From an uncultured Oscillospiraceae bacterium (GTDB lineage: Bacteria > Bacillota > Clostridia > Oscillospirales > Oscillospiraceae): 10,530 bases of DNA. How positions within the stretch are numbered: position 1 is the first letter of the stretch; each line of letters begins with the position of its first letter. The notes under the pieces were generated by a model, which was given only the letters and a program-made list of their open reading frames with translations, was not told where the DNA came from and ran no database searches. A program made the translations under genes and the position numbers. The stretch covers positions 1 through 10,530 of the forward strand of contig CAKTPR010000076.1 in NCBI GenBank assembly GCA_934591725.1. The letters are read 5' to 3'. Of this stretch, positions 6,293-10,530 are shown piece by piece.

Positions 6293-7483
6293 TCATATAA
6301 GGTGCCTGCGCGCGCCCTTTTCAAGCTCGTCCCACACGGGGGACATATTGCGCAGGTACTCGACGACTCTGGGGACGACCTCGATGATATGGTCGATCTG
6401 CTCCATGGTGTTGTACTCGCCTATCGACAGGCGCAGTGAGCCGTGGGCGACCTCATGCGGCAGGCCGAGCGCGAGCAGAACATGGCTCGGATCAAGGGAG
6501 CCGGAGGTGCAGGCGCTGCCGGAGGAAGCGCAGATGCCGTTGGCGTCGAGCATGAGCAGCAGGGACTCGCCCTCGATGCCCTCAAAGCACATGTTGACCG
6601 TGCCGGGGACATGGTGCTCAAGGCTGCCGTTTATCTTGCTGTGCGGAATTTTGCCAAGCTCGGCAAAGAGCTTATCGCGCATCGCGCACATCTTCGCGGA
6701 GTTCTCTTCCATATTATCGCAGGACTCCTTGAGCGCTGCCGCCATTGCGGCGATGCCCGCAACGTTCTCGGTGCCGGCACGCTTGCCGCGCTCCTGAGCG
6801 CCGCCCTCGATGAGATTGAGGATGGGGATGTTCTTTCTCACGTACAGCGCACCGACGCCCTTGGGCGCATGGAACTTGTGCCCGGAGATGGAGAGCATAT
6901 CTATATTCATCTCCTCGACGTTTATCGGCATATGCCCCGCGGCCTGAACAGCGTCGCAATGGAACGGAACGCCGCGCTCACGGCAGAGCGCACCGATCTC
7001 CTTCACGGGCTGCACAGTGCCTATTTCGTTGTTCGCGAACATGATGGTGACAAGGCAGGTATCCTCGCGGATGGCCGCGGCAAGCTCCTCAAGGCGGACG
7101 ATGCCGTCCTCATGCACATCGAGCAGCGTGACCTCGAAGCCCTCCTTTTCGAGTCTTGCAAGGCTGTGCAGCACGGCATGGTGCTCAAACCTGGTGGAGA
7201 TAAGGTGCTTCTTGCCCTTGCGCGCGCCGAGACGGGCGGCGGAGAAGATGGCCTGATTGTCGGCCTCGCTGCCGCCGGAGGTGAAGATTATCTCGCGCGG
7301 GCTTTTCGCGCCGAGACAGTCGGCCACGGTCTGTCTGGCTCTGGCGACGTCCTCCGTCACCTTCTGGGCGAAGGCATAAAGGCTTGAGGGGTTGCCGTAG
7401 TACTCGGTCAGGTACGGCATCATCGCGTCAAGCGCGGTCTTGCTGACGCAGGTGGTTGCGGCGTTATCGGCGTATACGAACAT
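6293..7483 (-). CDS. iscS: Cysteine desulfurase (NifS/IscS family)
   Basis: This 396-residue PLP enzyme converts cysteine to alanine and passes the sulfur as a persulfide to IscU. Landmarks are the start YADNAATT (4-11), His101 stacking on PLP (FEHHAV), Asp177 (CDAVQ), the PLP-binding Lys203 in SISGHKFHAPKG, and the persulfide Cys325 in SSGSACTSGS, a class I-like active-site loop. Length matches the family. AAAGGA lies about 9 bases before the ATG at 7483. The gene follows iscR after 20 bp and precedes iscU, the usual clostridial order. Symbols nifS and iscS are both used for such proteins; no nitrogenase gene is nearby, so a housekeeping Fe-S role is inferred. Confidence 0.97.
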   Translation of the reverse strand: MFVYADNAATTCVSKTALDAMMPYLTEYYGNPSSLYAFAQKVTEDVARARQTVADCLGAKSPREIIFTSGGSEADNQAIFSAARLGARKGKKHLISTRFEHHAVLHSLARLEKEGFEVTLLDVHEDGIVRLEELAAAIREDTCLVTIMFANNEIGTVQPVKEIGALCRERGVPFHCDAVQAAGHMPINVEEMNIDMLSISGHKFHAPKGVGALYVRKNIPILNLIEGGAQERGKRAGTENVAGIAAMAAALKESCDNMEENSAKMCAMRDKLFAELGKIPHSKINGSLEHHVPGTVNMCFEGIEGESLLLMLDANGICASSGSACTSGSLDPSHVLLALGLPHEVAHGSLRLSIGEYNTMEQIDHIIEVVPRVVEYLRNMSPVWDELEKGARRHLI

Positions 7484-7503
7484 ATCTGTTTATCCTTTCA
7501 GAT

Positions 7504-7926
7504 TTATTTTTTTCTCCATTTATCTCCGGTGAGAAGATCCTGAAGCGTTATCCCGTCAAGGTAGGCATTGATGATCTCGTCAAGCTCCATCCACATCGGG
7601 ACGGTGATGCACTCGCCCGCGCGGTCGCACTCGACGCTGCCGGCCTTGATGCAGGACACGGGCGCGAGATTATCCTCAACGCAGCGCAGTATCTCACCGA
7701 CGCTGTACTCCTCCGGCTTACGGGCAAGCTTATAGCCGCCCTCCTTGCCGCGCGTGCTGTCTATAAGCTCGGCCTTCTTGAGGCTGCCGACGATGGCCTC
7801 CATGTACTTCATGGAAGAATCCGTCCTGTCGGCGATCGTCTTGAGGGAGACATAGCCCTCATCGGTGCGCCTTGCAAGGTCTACCATAATACGCAGGGCA
7901 TAGCGCCCTTTTGACGTCACATTCAA
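7504..7926 (-). CDS. iscR: Rrf2-family Fe-S regulator (IscR-like)
   Basis: A 140-residue winged-helix repressor/sensor that probably binds a [2Fe-2S] cluster and adjusts isc expression to cluster demand. The DNA-binding region shows the Rrf2 hallmark SKGRYALRIMVDLA (5-18), SLKTIADRTDSSMKYMEAIVGSLKKA and the wing RGKEGGYKLAR. Three cysteines, Cys92, Cys100 and Cys106, stand where E. coli IscR has its cluster ligands (92, 98, 104), although the first gap is two residues longer. Cysteine-metabolism relatives such as CymR lack them. The start is TTG at 7926-7924, with AGAGGAGG ending 8 bases ahead. The GTG two codons later is too far from that site. It heads the operon. Confidence 0.93.
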   Translation of the reverse strand: MNVTSKGRYALRIMVDLARRTDEGYVSLKTIADRTDSSMKYMEAIVGSLKKAELIDSTRGKEGGYKLARKPEEYSVGEILRCVEDNLAPVSCIKAGSVECDRAGECITVPMWMELDEIINAYLDGITLQDLLTGDKWRKK

Positions 7927-7992
7927 GAATGACCCCTCCTCTGCGGATTATTATTCCCGGAATTCTGAGGTGTTACCGCATATGGTGTGTTC

Positions 7993-8035
7993 TAATTCCT
8001 ACAAGTTTAATATACCATAAGTTTACTGGGAATTA
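7993..8035. promoter_or_regulatory. Candidate IscR operator centred on the isc -10 box
   Basis: TAATTCC (7993-7999) and GGAATTA (8029-8035) form a 7-bp inverted repeat whose centre, near 8014, is in the -10 region of the isc promoter. A direct repeat AAGTTTA (8003-8009 region and 8019-8025) lies inside. Placement suits autorepression by the Rrf2 protein, but the wide gap between arms is unusual and no consensus match is claimed. Confidence 0.4.
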
Positions 8036-8037
8036 AA
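8009..8037 (-). promoter_or_regulatory. Promoter of the isc operon (extended -10)
   Basis: On the minus strand TATATT (8014-8009) is preceded by TGG, an extended -10, and lies 17 bp after TTTAAT (8037-8032), a weak -35. The predicted start is near 8002, giving a leader of about 75 bases to the iscR TTG. Confidence 0.6.
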
Positions 8038-8056
8038 TTGGACAAGTTCCACAAAG

Positions 8057-8070
8057 TTATACGCGTATAA
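8057..8070. promoter_or_regulatory. 14-bp perfect palindrome
   Basis: TTATACGCGTATAA reads identically on both strands. It lies in the iscR upstream region, about 130 bp before the start codon and outside the best promoter. It could be an operator or upstream regulator site. TATAAT at 8066-8071 has no acceptable -35 partner, so a promoter reading was not adopted. Confidence 0.4.
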
Positions 8071-8144
8071 TTTTGCATACTGCCGGGAAATGATTCTCAT
8101 ATTTTCAAGAAACCGCCGTAAAGAACTCACAGTATGACTATGGC

Positions 8145-8200
8145 TTTATCCCCTCAGGCGCTGACGCGCCAGCTCCCCTTGAGAAACAAGGGGAGCCTTT
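8145..8200. repeat. Structured interspersed palindromic repeat, copy 2
   Basis: This copy matches 25-80 at 55 of 56 positions, in the same orientation, exactly 8120 bp away. Stems are 8157-8161 with 8166-8170 (loop TGAC) and 8172-8181 with 8187-8196. It begins 25 bp after the spoIID stop codon. As read from spoIID the long stem is followed by CTGG rather than Ts, so it is not an ordinary terminator, though it could protect the 3' end. Confidence 0.85.
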
Positions 8201-8225
8201 GGTGGCCCTACGTGTTTATATCCGT

Positions 8226-9260
8226 TTATTTCACCAGCTGTGTGCCGGGGTAATAGTGCGCGAGTATCTCGCGGTAATCCGCGCCGCTTTTCGCCATGGC
8301 GTTCGCACCGTACTGGCTCATTCCGACGCCGTGGCCGAAGCCCGTGACGGTAAAGAGAAAGCTGCTGCCGGTGTACTCCAGCGTGAACGCCGTCGAGCGC
8401 AGAGAAAACAGACTGCGCAGTTCTGTGCCGCTGAGCTTCTCCCCGCCGAGGACGGCGGTGGCCACTCTGCCGCTCTCGTCGCGCGTGATCTCTCCTATCC
8501 ATTCGCCTTCATCGCCGGTAAAATCCGCGTCCGGGTGGGCATAGAGCACAGTATCGCGGAAGTCCAGCGCGCTCAGCTCGACGCTGCTTATGTAGTCCGG
8601 TACCTCCTCCGCAGTTTCGGGGCTGTCCACACTGATGAGATACGGCCGCGCGTTCCATATCGCGCCGCAGTCCTCGGTCGCCCCGGCAGAGGACGAGTGG
8701 AACGCCGCAAACACCGGCGCGCCGTCATAGCACAGGTACTCCCCCGCCGTGGTCTCGACGGCAGTCTTTATCTTTTCAAGCTTTTCATCATAGCCGCCGC
8801 CCCAGTTTCTGCGCAGTGTGTCCTCACTGCTCCACGCCTGACAGCAGGCAAAGTCTGTGCAGACCTGCGCGGTATCGCCGTGGCGGCCGGTAGCGGCGCA
8901 GTAGAGCGCATAGCTGCGCGCCGCGACGCTCTGCGCCTTCAGCGCTTCCGGCTCAAAGGATGCCGGCATTTCTGCCGCAACGACCCCGACGAGGTAGCTT
9001 TGCATATCCATCTCCTGCACCTCATCGCCGATCTTTACCTTGACGGTCTCAGGTGCAGGGTACGGAGCCGAAGCCGCGGCAGGCTCCGGTGTCCCAGTCG
9101 GCTCCGGTGTCAGTGTACGCGCCCCGGCACTTGCGGCAGGCTCGTACACCGGCTGCGCATATGCGTCTTCTGCCGCCGCAGCGGTCGTTCTGCACTGGAT
9201 AAAGGTCATCGCAAAGGTCAGGAAAAAAGCGGCATAAGCCGCAAGCAGCACCCTCTTCAC
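8226..9260 (-). CDS. spoIID: SpoIID/LytB-family lytic transglycosylase
   Basis: A 344-residue membrane-anchored protein of the SpoIID family, which cleaves denuded glycan strands during engulfment of the forespore. It has a signal anchor (about 3-22), a Pro/Thr/Glu-rich linker with TPEPTGTPEP (51-60), then the SpoIID domain: YLVGVVAAEMPASFEPEALK (89-108) with catalytic Glu97, VAARSYALY, FHSSSAGATED, and the C-terminal FGHGVGMSQYGANAMA (308-323) and HYYPGT. His127, Cys134, Cys139 and Cys140 lie where clostridial SpoIID binds zinc. The GTG at 9260 is chosen because GGGGG lies 8 bases ahead and the signal anchor begins there. The frame is open to 9383, but that start overlaps the divergent promoter. 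The size is close to B. subtilis SpoIID; a vegetative SpoIID-like hydrolase is an alternative. Confidence 0.88.
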   Translation of the reverse strand: MKRVLLAAYAAFFLTFAMTFIQCRTTAAAAEDAYAQPVYEPAASAGARTLTPEPTGTPEPAAASAPYPAPETVKVKIGDEVQEMDMQSYLVGVVAAEMPASFEPEALKAQSVAARSYALYCAATGRHGDTAQVCTDFACCQAWSSEDTLRRNWGGGYDEKLEKIKTAVETTAGEYLCYDGAPVFAAFHSSSAGATEDCGAIWNARPYLISVDSPETAEEVPDYISSVELSALDFRDTVLYAHPDADFTGDEGEWIGEITRDESGRVATAVLGGEKLSGTELRSLFSLRSTAFTLEYTGSSFLFTVTGFGHGVGMSQYGANAMAKSGADYREILAHYYPGTQLVK

Positions 9261-9281
9261 GCCGTATTCCCCCGTTTCATC

Positions 9282-9310
9282 TTGACTGAATATGGAAAAA
9301 AATATATAAT
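9282..9310 (+). promoter_or_regulatory. Promoter of the eight-helix membrane protein gene
   Basis: TTGACT (9282-9287), a 17-bp spacer and TATAAT (9305-9310) give a near-consensus sigma-A promoter. The start would be near 9317 and the leader about 70 bases. It overlaps the region that must drive spoIID on the other strand. Confidence 0.85.
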
Positions 9311-9326
9311 ATGTTGATTTCTCCGC

Positions 9327-9357
9327 AGGCGGACATATCCAAGCGGCCTGTCCGCTT
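9327..9357 (+). other. Leader hairpin ahead of the membrane protein gene
   Basis: GCGGACA (9329-9335) pairs perfectly with TGTCCGC (9349-9355), extended by a G-U and an A-T pair to 9327-9357, with a 13-nt loop. It lies wholly within the predicted leader. No U tract follows, so it is not a terminator. It leaves the start region free. Confidence 0.5.
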
Positions 9358-9388
9358 AATCTAATGTTATTGAAACGAGACATTGAAT

Positions 9389-10225
9389 ATGCAGAAAAAA
9401 TCTTTGGAAATAACCTGCTATGTTGCCGGTGCCGGCGCTTTCGGCGTGTTCCTGCGCTGGCTTCAGGATCAGCTCGCGTTTGACGAAAACGGGCTGTCGG
9501 AACCGAGCGTATTTAATTTTCTTGTCCCGCTGCTGCTCCTCGCGGCGGCATGGATGTTCACCCGGTTCATAAACAAGATCCAGGACGACAAGCTCTATGT
9601 GCCGCGTGACTTCTGCGACGCGCTGTTTAACCCCGGCAAGCTCTTCGCTTTCGCCCGCTGGGCGATAGGTCTGCTGATGTGTCTCGGTGCCGTCATCCTG
9701 CTGGTCACCTCGGAGACGGACGTCGACGCAGACTTTATCCGCATAATATGCCTGCTGGCTTTTCTGTCCGGGCTTGCGTTCCCGTTCGTCCTTGGCTCGG
9801 CAAATTACGATGAGTTTGCGAACGTCAAGTTCGTGCGCCTGTGCATGATGATGCCGATCCTGCTCTTCGCGGCGTGGCTCATCCTCTGCTACAAGCAGAA
9901 CTCGTATAACAGCGTCGTCTGGTCATACGTGATAGAGATGGCGACGATCATCGTCGCGCTGCTGGCATTCTTCCGCATCGCGGGCTACGCCTTCTTCGCC
10001 CCGAACTGGCGAAAGTGTATGCTCGCGATAATGATGGGCGCGGCAATGTGCATCATGTCCCTTGCCGACGAGCGCTATATGGGGATGCACATCATTATGC
10101 TCTCCGCAGCGCTGATGCTCATCCTGTATAACTGGATCCTGTTCAAGAACCTCCGCAAGAAAGTGAAGCGCAGCGAGGTACAGGAGCCGCAGTCCGACGA
10201 AGGCGGCTTTGAGCAGATAAGATGA
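9389..10225 (+). CDS. Eight-helix integral membrane protein of unknown function
   Basis: I do not recognise this 278-residue protein. About eight hydrophobic segments are visible, at roughly 8-25, 42-59, 90-107, 117-135, 145-163, 176-200, 208-223 and 230-250. They are separated by short loops such as DDKLYVPRDFCDALFNPGK and ETDVDADF. The C-terminus is cytoplasmic-looking and charged (NLRKKVKRSEVQEP, then SDEGG). No transporter signature, catalytic motif or signal peptide is evident. The ATG at 9389 is preferred: GAGA ends 8 bases ahead. A TTG two codons upstream (9383) is the alternative. The ribosome-binding site is weak despite a strong promoter. The gene is monocistronic, divergent from spoIID and followed by its own terminator. 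Codon and base use resemble its neighbours, so recent transfer is not suggested. Confidence 0.85.
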   Translation: MQKKSLEITCYVAGAGAFGVFLRWLQDQLAFDENGLSEPSVFNFLVPLLLLAAAWMFTRFINKIQDDKLYVPRDFCDALFNPGKLFAFARWAIGLLMCLGAVILLVTSETDVDADFIRIICLLAFLSGLAFPFVLGSANYDEFANVKFVRLCMMMPILLFAAWLILCYKQNSYNSVVWSYVIEMATIIVALLAFFRIAGYAFFAPNWRKCMLAIMMGAAMCIMSLADERYMGMHIIMLSAALMLILYNWILFKNLRKKVKRSEVQEPQSDEGGFEQIR

Positions 10226-10236
10226 GGTACGAAAAT

Positions 10237-10267
10237 ATCCCTCACCGGAAAGGCGAGGGATTTTTTT
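10237..10267 (+). terminator. Terminator of the membrane protein gene
   Basis: ATCCCTC (10237-10243) pairs with GAGGGAT (10255-10261) with an inner CC/GG pairing and a GGAAA loop, followed directly by a run of Ts to 10267. It lies 11 bp after the stop codon. Confidence 0.9.
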
Positions 10268-10530
10268 GGTGGTGCGAGCAGCACTTTTCCATTTCGCGCG
10301 TTCGTAAATTCGTGAGTAAATTTGCAGTTTTAAGTCTGATTTCATATGCTCAGGCCTGATCAGAGTTGCTCACAAATGCGCCGAGAAAGTTCAGGTTTCA
10401 ATAGCAAACAACAGAAAAACCCCGACATTTCAATGAATGTCGGGGTCGAAGCGTGGTGCGAGTGGTGATACAGAACTTTTTGAAAAAGCCAGTAATATCA
10501 ACGGTTTTCAAGGCGGACGAGTAGCAAATA
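10268..10530. other. Right-edge stretch without a convincing gene
   Basis: No start codon with a ribosome-binding site opens a gene in this stretch. It contains the overlapping palindromes TCAGGCCTGA (10350-10359) and CTGATCAG (10356-10363), a 10-bp direct repeat GTGGTGCGAG at 10269-10278 and 10453-10462, and a minus-facing terminator. A minus-strand frame is open from the window edge to a TGA at 10400-10398 but runs through that terminator. The sequence may be the 3' flank of a gene or element lying beyond the window. Confidence 0.5.
10420..10445 (-). terminator. Minus-facing terminator at the right edge
   Basis: A perfect 10-bp stem (10420-10429 with 10436-10445, 6-nt loop) with a CCCCGAC/GTCGGGG base is followed on the minus strand by TTTTTCTGTTG. 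It would end a transcript entering from the right of the window; no such gene is visible inside. Confidence 0.8.

Noticed and set aside
6443..7387. Long plus-strand open frame opposite iscS (314 codons).
   Set aside because: It is a complementary-strand shadow of a gene with all desulfurase motifs, and no ribosome-binding site or promoter is seen.
8038..8071. Possible plus-strand promoter using TATAAT at 8066-8071.
   Set aside because: No -35 box is at 16-18 bp spacing, and no plus-strand gene follows. The TATAAT is part of the 14-bp palindrome.
25..8200. Composite transposon bounded by the two repeats.
   Set aside because: The enclosed 8 kb holds ordinary housekeeping genes, no transposase and no target duplications; the repeats are better explained as independent interspersed elements.
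8199..9317. Long plus-strand open frame opposite spoIID (372 codons).
   Set aside because: It is antisense to a gene with clear SpoIID motifs, is rich in Arg/Ala low-complexity sequence and has no family features. GC-rich DNA keeps antisense frames open.
9261..9383. Upstream extension of the SpoIID-like protein to 9383.
   Set aside because: The extra 41 residues precede the signal anchor and overlap the divergent promoter. The GTG at 9260 has its own ribosome-binding site.
10451..10490. tRNA-like or attachment-site-like sequence around GTGGTGCGAGTGGTG.
   Set aside because: No cloverleaf, T-loop or acceptor pairing can be assembled, and no integrase is nearby.
10398..10529. Minus-strand frame open from the right edge (at least 43 codons).
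   Set aside because: It runs through a strong terminator hairpin and shows no recognisable motif; without sequence beyond the edge it cannot be called a gene.

Overview
The window looks like chromosomal DNA from a Gram-positive, spore-forming anaerobe of the class Clostridia, probably a gut Oscillospiraceae/Ruminococcaceae-type organism. The signs are GC-rich genes separated by AT-rich intergenic regions, a lipoprotein substrate-binding protein, a perfect CIRCE operator, a SpoIID-family protein, a clostridial-type iscR-iscS-iscU operon, sigma-A promoters with good boxes, and strong hairpin-T terminators. This is inferred from features, not from a database match. No phage, insertion sequence, CRISPR array or RNA gene is visible.

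Layout. 1-158: a structured palindromic repeat and a minus-strand terminator. 159-2664 (minus): a polar amino-acid ABC importer in the order binding lipoprotein, permease, ATPase. An intervening hairpin and a second promoter split it into two expression levels. 2665-3005: a divergent regulatory region with a consensus promoter on each strand and three related half-sites. 3006-4127 (plus): an alanine-racemase-family enzyme. 4128-4331: a CIRCE operator and the leader of hsp20 (4332-4772), which ends in a strong terminator. 4944-5744 (plus): proC, sharing a bidirectional terminator with the convergent isc operon. 5816-7926 (minus): iscR, iscS and iscU. 7927-8225: the isc promoter/operator region, a 14-bp palindrome and the second copy of the repeat. 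8226-9260 (minus): a SpoIID-like protein. 9389-10225 (plus): an unrecognised eight-helix membrane protein, divergent from spoIID. 10268-10530: no convincing gene, only a minus-facing terminator and short repeats.

How the genes relate. The left half concerns amino acids: uptake (ABC importer), racemisation (Alr-like) and proline synthesis (ProC). The isc operon builds Fe-S clusters from cysteine under an IscR with all three cluster-ligating cysteines, so it probably senses cluster status. Hsp20 is under heat-shock (HrcA) control. Nothing forms an obvious new defence or mobile system. The points most worth a second look are the altered cofactor-pocket residues of the racemase, the paired structured repeats placed downstream of two minus-strand units, the CIRCE element that may also end alr transcription, the Cys/His tail on IscU, and the unknown membrane protein with a structured leader.
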